Source of the DNA: Hormiphora californensis
Lineage: Eukaryota > Ctenophora > Tentaculata > Cydippida > Pleurobrachiidae
DNA: 64,000 nt
Reading direction: 5' to 3'
Assembly: GCA_020137815.1 (NCBI GenBank)
Contig: CM035353.1
Coordinates: 5,274,733-5,338,732, forward strand
Both the position numbers and the translations under genes were made by a program. Below, piece after piece: positions 1 to 12,188 of this stretch (the first letter of the stretch is position 1; every line of letters begins with the position of its first letter). The notes below the pieces were generated by a model, which was not told the origin of the DNA, searched no databases, and saw nothing but the letters and a program-made list of their open reading frames with translations.

Positions 1-903
1 ACGCCGCTGAATCGCAATACCCAGGAATGATGTGGCAACCACTGTAATACCAGCTCCCAAAAGATACACTGTGATTCCAGGAGCAACCCGACACGCTGTC
101 AAGTTCCCCGCACCTACGTTATAGGTAGTATTATATAGGGGAACAACTGGTTAGGGAAGAGGTCGGTACCTGTATTATATAGGGGAGCAGGAACAACTGG
201 TTAGGGAAGAGCTCGGTACTTAGATAATCAGATAATTTGGGGGTTGAGAGTGGTGTATTATAATGGGGGTCGGGGTTGAGGGATAATCTTGTGTAGCTCA
301 AACACCGCATTTTATATTTCATAAAGTGTGCTCTGCGGAGGGTTCGGTAAAGCAATGGTAATCGGGGACAATTGGAACTATAATTATAGCTATAGTCTAA
401 CAGACTACATCGATCTAAATTGTTTTTACATATTATGTTGTATCCCCTTTACTCCAAGCGGACAGTGGTTGCCATAGCAATACTGATGTCCTTATAAAAA
501 TACAAATGAAACTATCAATCTGTTATAATGGATGGAAATCTGCTACATCTTTTGAAATACGGAGTGGGCCGGGATATAAACAGGTCTTTTTCTACATTGT
601 ATTTCCTTCTCATTGCAGATCGATATACTATTATAGATACACTTTGGAGCATCCTGCGGTATCGTATACATTGTATAATTGTTGGTGATGTATACTATAA
701 TACATCTGTTTCACCAACAATGCATCTTTTAGGTACCTTTACTCCTCCACTACACGACCGTTAAAAGGGCTGTTAAGTCGAAGTCCGAATGTATTTACAT
801 TTCAAGCAATATACGCACCCAGAATTATCATAGCAATGGCTAGCATGTTGATGCATAGTAGGGAGATTGCTGTTCCAATCAGTAAACTTCCCTCACGTGC
901 CAT
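1..903 (-). CDS. Small multi-pass membrane protein, TMEM272-like (5' part, runs off window)
   Basis: Two coding exons are visible: 819-903, starting at an ATG at 903, and 1-113, cut by the window edge. The donor reads CTGG|GTGCGT and the acceptor AACGTAG|GTGCG, and the phases agree (1 then 2 bases). The first exon encodes MAREGSLLIG followed by a hydrophobic helix. The second has a short GNLTAC loop, a Pro-Gly turn, a second hydrophobic helix ending near SFLGIAIQRR. The helix / G-N-x-x-x-C / P-x-I / helix layout resembles the small invertebrate TMEM272-like family, whose function is unknown. The family call is from memory and weak; a membrane protein is well supported. The 700-bp intron holds a tandem duplication near 131-235. 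Confidence 0.5.
131..235. repeat. Two-copy tandem duplication in intron
   Basis: A unit of about 52 bases containing GGAACAACTGGTTAGGGAAG occurs twice in direct orientation, with small differences. It lies just upstream (on the minus strand) of the second exon of the membrane-protein gene. Confidence 0.7.
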
Positions 904-1182
904 TCTCTGCAGCCTAAAACGCAGAGATTTGTTGAAAGTTACTTTACATAAAGAAGAATTTTAGGAGGTTTACAAACAATTCAAATGAAAACAAAATATC
1001 ACTCTGTACACGTCTAAGGACTCCACAAGGGGTACCATCAATTAAAGAGTCCTAAAAGTTTTAAATTTACGGTTTCCACTCCTTTAAAGAATATAAAAAC
1101 TTCATTTACATACAATGTATCATACATAATGGGGCGACGAAAGATCATATATAAATGGTAAATGCAGTTATTGGTTAATTCC

Positions 1183-2160
1183 TTAATAATAATAATAATA
1201 ATATGTCTATTTATATGCCGCCCTTACCTCACAGGGCCAGGGTAGTAGAACTGACACTGACACTGAGAGGCGATCTGAGCGGTTACTTAAAGACGTATAT
1301 CAAAAAATGGTAGGCCCAAAACACTGAATTAAACTGAATTAAACACTCTCGGCTCACATAACTGTCCAGATGAGATAACAGACTGATATAGATTGAAAAA
1401 CGTCCACATTAGATGGTAGAAAAGTCTGTAAATATAACTTCCACTCGTGCTTCACTCGAAAAAAATGCTGTAAAACGCCAATAAAAACCTTACCACGAGC
1501 GGTAAAACAGAACCAAAAGAAAATAAATACAAGCTAGGCGAAATACCTGATGAAAGCAGGAGAAACAAGGAACCTCATCCTCAGTTGGCCCCGAATGCTT
1601 CCACAAACAATCTTGTCTTTAACCTCGACTTGAACAGATCCACTGACTCAACTGATCGAAGCTCCAGGGGGAGCTCATTCCACACTTCAGGTAGGAAAAC
1701 AGACGGTCTCCTCCTTCTCAACTTGGAGTTGGCATTAATACTAGAAAGCTTAGGGTACTTAAGCTTGTAGTGATCAGGCGTTGCAGTTCCACGAGTGGTT
1801 CGAACAGCCTCCAAGTCTTCAACTGGTACTTGGTCACAGAGATAATCCGGGGCTAGATTATGAACAATTTTAAACGCCATCAAACATGCCTTGAACTCCA
1901 CACGCTGCTCCATAGGAAGGATATGGGTGTCCTTAAGATACTGAGAATAGTCATCTTGGTGTCCATGAAGGTTATAGATGAACCTCACACACGAGTTCAA
2001 TGTCCTCTGAAGGCTTTCAAGAAGCTTCTTTGGCAATCCAGCGTATAAGATGTTGCAATAGTCAAGCCGAGAAACAATCAGTTGCTTGACCAGGAGGATT
2101 TTAGTAGGAATATCCAGGCTGCGATTCACCTGCCACAGGTTCTTCAAGAGCACTTCATGA
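1183..2160 (-). mobile_element. 5'-truncated CR1/L2-type LINE: RT C-terminus and 3' tail
   Basis: The minus-strand reading frame at 1581-2153 (190 codons) carries the thumb and C-terminal region of a CR1/L2-clade reverse transcriptase. Recognisable blocks are SRLDYCNILYAGLP, LQRTLNSCVRFIYNL, an LP-x-x-x-R-V-x-F-K block, and W-N-E-L-P-x-x-L-R followed by FKSRLKTRLF near the end. The catalytic palm (YADD) is absent, so the copy is truncated at its 5' end. Downstream on the same strand the UTR ends at 1183-1203 in a TTA/TAT trinucleotide run, the usual microsatellite tail of this clade. The copy cannot move by itself. Confidence 0.85.
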
Positions 2161-3286
2161 CACTATATAATATAATAGTGCACCTTGCTACATATAATCT
2201 TGTAGGAAGACAGCACAAAACTATGGATATAAATATGCTGTGAAAGTATTGTGTTGAGGCCCTGCACCGGAGTACCATGAACCGTTCACATAGGATTACT
2301 GTACATAGCGAACAACAAGAAGACGAAGAATCTTAGACTAGACAGGCAGAAAGAGAAAAAGAGAAAGAGATCGTATGAATGTCTACAGTGAATTACAGAC
2401 TACACGAGTTCCCTCATTTCCAATTTCAATCGTGAATCTACATAAATCGCATGCAGTAAAATTAACGCTAATTTGATGGTTGCCATGGCAACTGAAGCGG
2501 TAACTATTATAGGAAGAGAATTGTTAAAATTTATTCAAAAATATTCACAAACTTACAGAATAGTGAAAATCAGCACTACTCGTTTGGTCGCATGAATCTT
2601 TTATGAAGAAGCACAATTGCTTAGTTACCAACGCACTGAATTATTTAACTAATAATTCACGACTACGGCATCCATTTCAAAATTACACTATGAATACACC
2701 AACTTATATTTCACTCCCTATATGACTGTAGTAGTGGCTGAAGGGCGTTATATATACCGAAGAGCTGCTGCACAGATCACTACTCTTACAAATCAATTAT
2801 CGGCATCAGGGAAATGTCAGCACTCCATGTTGTGTGTCAAGTTACACCAGGGTGTCTGCAATGATATGTGTGATTGCGGGTACACTTGATACAGCTGTTA
2901 GTGTGCAGACACAGAACCTGATCAAAATATGAGTTTATACTGCGTGTGTGACGATTATTATGTATAATTATTAAAGATCAAGTCAAAAGACCAACTGGGA
3001 AGATTCAACAATTGTGTAGCTCACACTGCAAGTGTATTTTATATTTTACTATGCTATGATGGTTCGGAAAATCACGATTCAACTAGAGAAAAAGTATATG
3101 GTGTATGTGCACTAGAGCTATTATAGTAGAATAAAGAGGGGAGCTAATATTGGATTTGAGCTGATGCGATTGACGTCACAGGCATATGCCTTGAGAGCAC
3201 CATCGCACAAGGATAGAAAGAGAAATTGTAGTCTATATATAAAATAGAATCCACTTAAAGACCCGGTGCATATAGGCAATAGGTCT
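2161..3286. other. Intergenic, nothing recognised
   Basis: No ORF with protein-like composition, no hairpin of note and no repeat shared with the rest of the window was seen. The stretch is AT-rich and ends at the TTAA that flanks the foldback element. Confidence 0.5.
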
Positions 3287-3290
3287 TTAA

Positions 3291-4593
3291 GGGTACACCT
3301 GGCGTTTTTCATCATCGAGTGCCCAACCAAATGACTTCACCAGGGTTTAGGTCATACAAAATGGTCCTCAAATATGCAATTTTAGCCCTAAAGTCGAATT
3401 CATATTTTTGGTACAGCCTATTTTCAAAGTGGCGTTTTTTCAATTTTTGTCGGAATTTTTAACCTCAGGACCACTTTTTTTGAGATAGAAACATTAAATT
3501 CTTGGAATTTGAAGAGAATATAAAGGTGAATAAGCCCAAAGAAGGATTTTTGAAATGGAGCTTATTTCTGGCCATGAGAACGGTTTACTTTTTTGCTTCT
3601 TTGACACGCTGGCTGAGAATGTTCCCATGCTTCATTAGAGATGAAAATCTGGAAATAGTTGCTCAAAACGATTATCTATGTGGCCTAAAAATTTTGGAAC
3701 TTTCCCGCCAAAGTTGTGGTGTACAGAGCTTGTTTTGTGAAACCCGTCTTTTTGAAAAAGAGGGAAATTCCCTGTATCTCAAAAACGGATGATCGTAGAG
3801 ACCTGCGACTAAGCTTAATCGATTCAGAAGGTCCGATTTTGGGGGGGTCTTCTGATAGACATTTTGCTCCTACTCCAACCGTTTTTGCTGTAATTGCGAA
3901 AAAGGTATGAGCAAGTAAGGGGGAAATCAGCCCGAAGCAGGCTACTGGAATAGAGTTGTTCCCCCTTTTTATAGAATTGGTTTTTTGCAATTACAGCAAA
4001 AACGGTTGGAGTAGGAGCAAAAAGTCTATGAGAAGACCCCCCCAAAATCGGACCTGCTGAATCGATTAAGCTTGGTCGCAGGTCTCTACGATCATCCGTT
4101 TTTGAGATACAGGGAATTTCCCTCTTTTTCAAAAAGACGGGTTTCACAAAACAAGCTCTGTACACCACAACTTTGGCGGGAAAGTTCCAAAATTTTTAGG
4201 CCACATAGATAATCGTTTTGAGCAACTATTTCCAGATTTTCATCTCTAATGAAGCATGGGAACATTCTCAGCCAGCGTGTCAAAGAAGCAAAAAAGTAAA
4301 CCGTTCTCATGGCCAGAAATAAGCTCCATTTCAAAAATCCTTCTTTGGGCTTATTCACCTTTATATTCTCTTCAAATTCCAAGAATTTAATGTTTCTATC
4401 TCAAAAAAAGTGGTCCTGAGGTTAAAAATTCCGACAAAAATTGAAAAAACGCCACTTTGAAAATAGGCTGTACCAAAAATATGAATTCGACTTTAGGGCT
4501 AAAATTGCATATTTGAGGTCCATTTTGTATGACCTAAACCCTGGTGAAGTCATTTGGTTGGGCACTCGATGATGAAAAACGCCAGGTGTACCC
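3291..4593. mobile_element. 1303-bp TTAA-flanked foldback element, copy 1
   Basis: The termini are GGGTACACCTGGCG and its exact complement CGCCAGGTGTACCC, each bordered by TTAA (3287-3290 and 4594-4597). The two arms of about 610 bp are almost perfectly complementary and meet at a short asymmetric loop near 3905-3990. No transposase is present, so this is a non-autonomous foldback element. TTAA target duplication is typical of piggyBac and Kolobok superfamilies; the GGG start does not clearly match the CCC start of classic piggyBac, so the superfamily is left open. A 96-codon ORF sits in each arm (3502-3792 plus, 4092-4382 minus); it is a by-product of the palindrome. A same-length copy lies at 53482-54784. 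Confidence 0.9.
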
Positions 4594-4597
4594 TTAA

Positions 4598-5147
4598 GTG
4601 GTATATAGCAAATGTAAAGGAGAGTTAGAACATAACAAATATAGGCTGTGATTAGAGCATACTGCCTTTGATTGTGCTATAATATTCCGCCATTACTCAT
4701 TAATTCTCAATGTGAATTAGGAAATATGAAAACCTCCACAGTTACAATGACAGTGCTGCAGTGGTAACTAAGTAACTAGACTCCATCCAATCGGACGGTA
4801 AATTAAACTGCGATGCTCTGGAGAAGTGGCCTCACTGCAGTGGCTCGATTCTAAATTCTTCTGAGCGAGCGAGAACGGTGATCAGATCATTGGAGTTTGG
4901 ACTAACAGCACATGCTCCTCTTGTGGTACCAGGAGGAAATGACAGGAAGACTCGGTGCAGTACCCCGGGGTAAACCAGTCGGCTCCAATGGAATGCTATC
5001 GAAATTGGTTCTACTAACTACATGTCTGCCGTGGGGATTAATTAGATTAATGGCGACGAGTCGATTTAAATTGGGCCGGCTGAAGTGTTTCAAAACTTCA
5101 GTATGGAGTATTTTTGCCATTTTTGTTTGGCAAGTTTTTGGCCGATT
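4598..5147. other. Intergenic, nothing recognised
   Basis: Two opposite-strand ORFs of 72 and 80 codons overlap at 4902-5154, but neither has recognisable motifs or splice context. I see no gene here. Confidence 0.4.
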
Positions 5148-5310
5148 TGAGTAAACTAAACGGTATCTGATAGAGAATCGATAGCCCTAACCGATAACCC
5201 CAAACAAAACCCTAACCCGACCCTAACAAAAGTCCTAACCCGTCTTGACCGCCAAAATCGATGAATTGTTAGCAATGGAAGGCACCCAGATTTTAACGTT
5301 TTCCTCGGTG
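5148..5310 (+). repeat. Dispersed repeat with degenerate telomere-like CCCTAA units
   Basis: The stretch contains several CCCTAAC and CCCTAACC units between two unique flanks. A diverged copy in reverse orientation lies at 23738-23891, sharing both flanks as well as the telomere-like core. It is therefore a transposed or duplicated block, not a simple array. Confidence 0.75.
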
Positions 5311-6255
<945 letters not shown>

Positions 6256-6998
6256 CCAACTAAATTTCACACTTAATTCAGCAGTTATATTAAACAAGCC
6301 TCGTCCATGTGATCCCACGTTCATCTCTGTAATTTGGTGAACGAACTACATTACTGCATACCATCACCGCAATTACAACACTACTTAGTGTCAGTTTATA
6401 AAAACGAGATTATACCGCCAACCAGATCATGTGGAAAACAGTTGAACTTTTCCCCACCCGGATACCTTTTGCAAAAGGCACAGGGCTTTAGAAATCTGTA
6501 ACCGATATATAGTGCACTATATTGAGAATCTGTAGGTTAACGCTTTTCTCTAGGGTAATGTTTTTCTGGTTGCTAATATAACATTCAGTGCGGACGAGCC
6601 GTGCACGATTGGAAATAACCCTACACAGCTACATCGTATCATGCATCTCACATTACATTACAGCCACGAAGCACTGATAGATCGTGATCCTGTTGACAAA
6701 TGTAGAGGGCGGGGGGAGGAAACAGTGCATTATGAATACATAATGCACTAATTCTTGTAATAGATTCTTTGTTTTGTGATATCTATAATATTCTTGACCG
6801 ATTTGGGTGAGACGTATTATACAGGACGTCAAACAAACATAGCTCCATCACAGCGACGTACTGAACCCTAATCGCACACACACACACACATACGAGCTCC
6901 CAACAATATATAGAGGTGCCCTATATATAATATATAATATATATATCGTATATATCTTGTATCGTATATATTATATATCGTAACATAACAAAACACTA
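6256..6998. other. 3' flank of the G-alpha gene
   Basis: Intergenic sequence downstream of the minus-strand G-alpha stop codon. It contains a CA run near 6875 and TATA-rich simple sequence at 6920-6985. No ORF of interest was seen. Confidence 0.5.
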
Positions 6999-9280
6999 TC
7001 ACACTAACCCAGCTGACTTTAAGTTATTTTCAAGAAATATCTCAGTCACGGCATCAAACACAAATTTAATATTTTCAGTGTCCGTTGCGTTTGTGAAGTG
7101 TGGGAATATTGCCTTGGCTTCGTTCTCATTAAGACTTGTTATCCGCGTTTCTATGTATTCCATACACTCTTTTAGGTTATTAGAACCTGCAGCAGGGGGG
7201 AGATGTGGGATTAGGTTATTAGAACCTGCAGCAGGGGGGAGATGTGGGATTAGGTTATTAGAACCTGCAGCAGGGGGGGGGGGTGTGTGATTGGGTTATT
7301 AGAACCTGCAGCAGGGGGGAGATGTGGGATTAGGTTATTAGAACCTGCAGCAGGGGGAGATGTGGGATTGGGTTGTTAGAACCTGCAGCAGGGGGGATGT
7401 GGGATTGGGTTGTTAGAACCTGCAGCAGGGGGGAGATGTGGGATTGAGAAATGGGTTATTAGAACCTGCAGCAGGGGGGAGATGTGGGATTGGGTTATTA
7501 GAACCTGCAGCAGGGGGAGATGTGGGATTGGGTTGTTAGAACCTGCAGCAGGGGGAGATGTGGGATTGGGTTATTAGAACCTGCAGCAGGGGGGAGATGT
7601 GGGATTAGGTTATTAGAACCTGCAGCAGGGGGGAGATGTGGGATTAGGTTATTAGAACCTGCAGCAGGGGGAGATGTGGGATTGAGAAATGGGGGAAGTT
7701 ACATGAAAACCTCGAGGGTGTATTATAAATTGGTTTGTTGGTTGTCATATTGCTGACAAAGGGGAACCTTCAACTAATGCCCAGATTTGACAGTTAGTAG
7801 GAAATATAGGGGAGGGGGATGGGACATCCTGAATATATTTTAGTGTTATTTGAAGGGGGCAACAATATTTGATTCCCCAGAATCATAAATAATTGTAGTT
7901 TACTGTGATTTATGGGGATTGTGGGGATTGTGTCCTCAGGAGAACTCGACAGGGCAATGAAATTTCCCTGGAGTACTGTACAAATACAAACACGATCAGA
8001 ACTGTTAAAGGTTGACAAGATACCTAAAACTTTTCGTATATCGTCTTATTTTGATTTATCATTAATTTTCAGCATTTTTTCAGAATTTTTTGTCGGCTAG
8101 AAATATGTGCAAAATAGGGGGTCTACTGACAAATGAGTGTGCCTTTTTTTAAATTGATATCGTAATATCTCCGGTTCCTGATGAGATACAGAAACCGTTT
8201 TGGTAGCGTTGGAAAGGTCTTATTGAGACCAATCCAACGCAACCAAGATCAAGTCTTTATCTTTTGAGGAACCGGAAACGTGAATTTCAATTTGCGAGAC
8301 GCAGTGAGTGTGCCCAGTAAAACCAGTGCTGACAATATCGGTAGACCCCCTATTTCGAATTTTTTTCTAGCCGACAAAAAATTCTGAAAAAATGCTGAAA
8401 ATTAATGATAAATCAAAATAAGACGATATACGAAAAGTTTTAGGTATCTTGTCAACCTTTAAAACACTTGTGTTTGTAATTGTAGTTTATTTGTTTTCTG
8501 GGGGCCACGAAGAATGGGCCATATTCTTCGTGGCCCCCAGACAAAAACTACCTCCCTTTATTGTAATACTGGGGGGGGGGGGGTCCAGCCCTAAAAAAAG
8601 CTAAGCCATCGGCCAAAATCAGGGTACCTTTAGCCTTTTTTAGGGATGGACCCCCCCAATACTAAAAGCTGACAAAAATAACTAGGTGGCTGACCGGTGC
8701 CCGCCCTCCCCCTACGTATCTAATATCATATGGTGAGGTAAAATTTCATATACGAACCTTTGTATTCGGGAAACGCCACTGTAATTGGGACATGTTGGAT
8801 CTTTCTCTCAAAGATGTCTGTCTTGTTAAGAAATAGGATGAGACTGGTATCTTTGAAATACGTCAAGTTACATATTGTCGAGAACAACTTCGTTGATTCC
8901 ACCATCCGATTCTGAAAAATATATATTTCCGTAAGCAAGAAGGACGTGTCCCTTTTTATAGAACATGTGTCTCTGTAATCGATATCTTCTACTCATGATC
9001 CCATTCATAATTGGGACTAATTGGTGACTAATTAGTGATTAATTGGTGACTAATTGGAACTGCAACTTACCGTCTCGTTATCCTCGGCAAGTTTGAGATT
9101 GTACTCGCTGAGGGCTATGACAAATATGATGGCTGTGACGTCATCAAAGCAGTGGATCCATTTACTCCGTTGTGTTCTTTGTCCACCGACATCATACATC
9201 CTGTGGGGCAGGGAGATAGTGAAAGAGAGGCAGAGAGATAGTGAGAGAGGGGCAGAGAGATAGTGAGAGAGAGAGAGAGG

Positions 9281-9314
<34 letters not shown>

Positions 9315-9351
9315 CAGAGAGATAGTGAAAGAGGGGCAGAGAGAGAGGGGC

Positions 9352-9383
<32 letters not shown>

Positions 9384-12106
9384 AGAGAGAGAGAGGCAGA
9401 GAGATAGTGAAAGAGGGGCAGAGAGAGAGAGGGGCAGAGAGAGAGAGGGGCAGAGAGAGAGAGAGAGAGGGGCAGGGAGATAGTGAGAGAGAGGGGCAGG
9501 GAGATAGTGAGATAATAAAAGAGAGGCAGAGAGAGAGAGAGAGAGGGAGAGATGAAGATCGAGCGAGAGTGAGAGATTACACTTACTTAAAATCTATATT
9601 CTTATACTGAAACGTCGTCTGAACAACCTGGGTTGTTTCCAATCTTGTACAGAGGATATCATCATATGTGGGGAGGTACCCTGGCGCTGATATCCTATCA
9701 ATGTTATCAAAGAAACTGAGAGATGTGTAATTGTTACATTTAAATATTATACGCCTTACGCGAGTTATTTGAGCATTTATGAAATCTTGGGGATAATCTG
9801 ACAGGTATACGTGGGGGGCACGTCTAGCCAGTCAAAAACTCATGTCAAGGGGGCAGTATGTACTTACTACTGGGCGCAGTCGTATATCTGATAGTCGGCT
9901 CGCATTTCAAAGGCTTGCTGCACACCCCTACACGGAAAGGTAACGCAATTAAAATACGGGTAGTCATGTGTATACACTATACACTGATGGAGTTTCAAAT
10001 AAATGTAAAACTAATTATTGAGGATGTTTGCCTTGTTCGACCCTGCTTCACCGTGCCTTGCACAAATGTAAAGGAGAGTTAGAACATGACAAGAGGACAT
10101 TTATTGTGAACAGTGAAGTGAATGGCAAATCGTTTTAATTTCACCAAAAATAGTAGTGGAATGTGGAGGGGTAATGTGGAGGGGGAGATGTGGAGGGGGA
10201 ATGTGGAGGGGGAGATGTGGAGGGGTAATGGTGGATTACCTGTCTGACCATAGCCGCTTGACGGCCTGTCCATTATCCGGAGATAGACTCGTATCGAACT
10301 GACTGCACGGCTTCAGAAATGTGACAGATTCAGCGTCTTGCTAGGAAATTTATTAGGAACAAGGAGCTCAGTATATATTTCAGATCTAGGTATAACACTA
10401 ACAGCATGACGTATGGGGAATAACATGATTTTAGAACGAATTGGCAGCATACATGTGTGTGTCAAGGAGTTCGGACAGACATATAGCAACAATACAGTGT
10501 ACAAGATTAACATATTGTATGAACGGACGGACATATAGCAACACTACACTGTACAAGATTGACATATTGTATGAACGGACGGACATGTAGCAACAATACA
10601 CTGTACAAGATTAACATATTGTATGAACGGACGGACATATAGCAACAATACACTGTACAAGATTGACATATTGTATGAACGGACGGACATATAGCAACAC
10701 TACACTGTACAAGATTGACATATTGTATGAACGGACGGACATATAGCAACAATACACTGTACAAGATTGACATATTGTATGAACGGACGGACATATAGCA
10801 ACACTACACTGTACAAGATTGACATATTGTATGAACGGACGGACATATAGCAACAATACACTGTACAAGATTGACATATTGTATGAACGGACGGACAGAA
10901 GTTGAACCGCAGCAGCTACACTAAAGATGACATAAAACGAGCTGAACGAGCCAGACATAAAATGCAGTAGCCTGTTTTTGTGTCCAGGATACACTAGCCA
11001 ATCACAGGCTTTTGTTTAGAAATCCAGGCCTCTGATTGGCTCGTACACCCAACTGAATACTAATCAGCTAGAGTTATGAATAGCGGCTAAATAGATTATA
11101 TCTACCTTCATAAAGTATTTTATGTCAAATACCCGCTTTTTATCTTCTACAATTGTACAACAACCGGTTACAATTTAACACATTTTGATAACACACACAC
11201 ACACACATACACACACACACACACACACATGTTTGAGACATTACATATGTGTATACACATGTTAAGACGAACAATTTAAATTACAGTCGGACCCAGATTT
11301 ACCGGGATGCTCGGGGAAAGGGTTTTGTCAAGTAAATCAGTGTCCGACTGTAATTACACAAATCAATTAAGATCAGTTATATAATCGGACCGATGGAGCT
11401 CAGACCTGTTATTCGTTCAGGTCGCTCGTAAGGCATTCCCATGTTTTCCATAGCAGTGAGTATGGCACACATGCAGTCCACAATGTTCCGGTGGATAATG
11501 TTGATGTATTGTTGTCGTTCTTGCTGATGGGAGGGAGTTTAGTTCAGACAGGGCCTTCATGTTGATATGTTATCTCTTGCAGAACACATGTTAATTAGTT
11601 AATTAATTGATCACACACCTCATTATACCCTTGGCGATGTAGAATTTTCATCTGTTTTAGAATTGTACTTTTCCCACTTTCACCTGGACCTGAAGCAACA
11701 TCGTGTTATTCGTTGGGCCCAGGAAGGATATCAAAAGGGGTTATGATTCGGGGACGAAAAACTAGCCTAAAGTCCGATTTTTAATAATGCGAACGGGGGG
11801 GGGGGGGGGGGGGGGCGCAAAAAACTTTCCCACGCACCGTGGGAAAGTTTTTTCTCGGTTGTTTCGATCATATCTCTGGCTCCAAATAAGATAAACACTT
11901 GATCTTGACAGCATTGAAAAGGTCTTAAAATTATCTTTCCGATACTTCCGGGATCAAGTCTTAAGATTGTCAGGAATAGAATTTAGCATGCGCAAATGGA
12001 ATTAAGTGGAATTAAGTGCGCACCCCCCGTTCACATTATTAAAAATCGGACTTTAGCTGGGTGAGTAAGATGAGGCATTATTTTGAAGTTTCAAATAATG
12101 AAAGAA

Positions 12107-12188
<82 letters not shown>

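Noticed and set aside
3502-4382. Repeated 96-codon ORF (MEFEENIKVNK...) present four times in the window
   Set aside because: It lies in each arm of both 1303-bp palindromic elements, so it recurs only because the DNA does. No splice context, no recognised domain, and the reading frame ends where the palindrome arm loses openness.
7169-7175. Nearer AG (CCTAAAAG|AGTG) as the start of the last G-alpha exon
   Set aside because: Phase fits, but the upstream CTGCTGCAG|GTTC acceptor at 7186 adds G-S-N-N-L-K, which restores the conserved residues after FPEY and has a much better pyrimidine tract.
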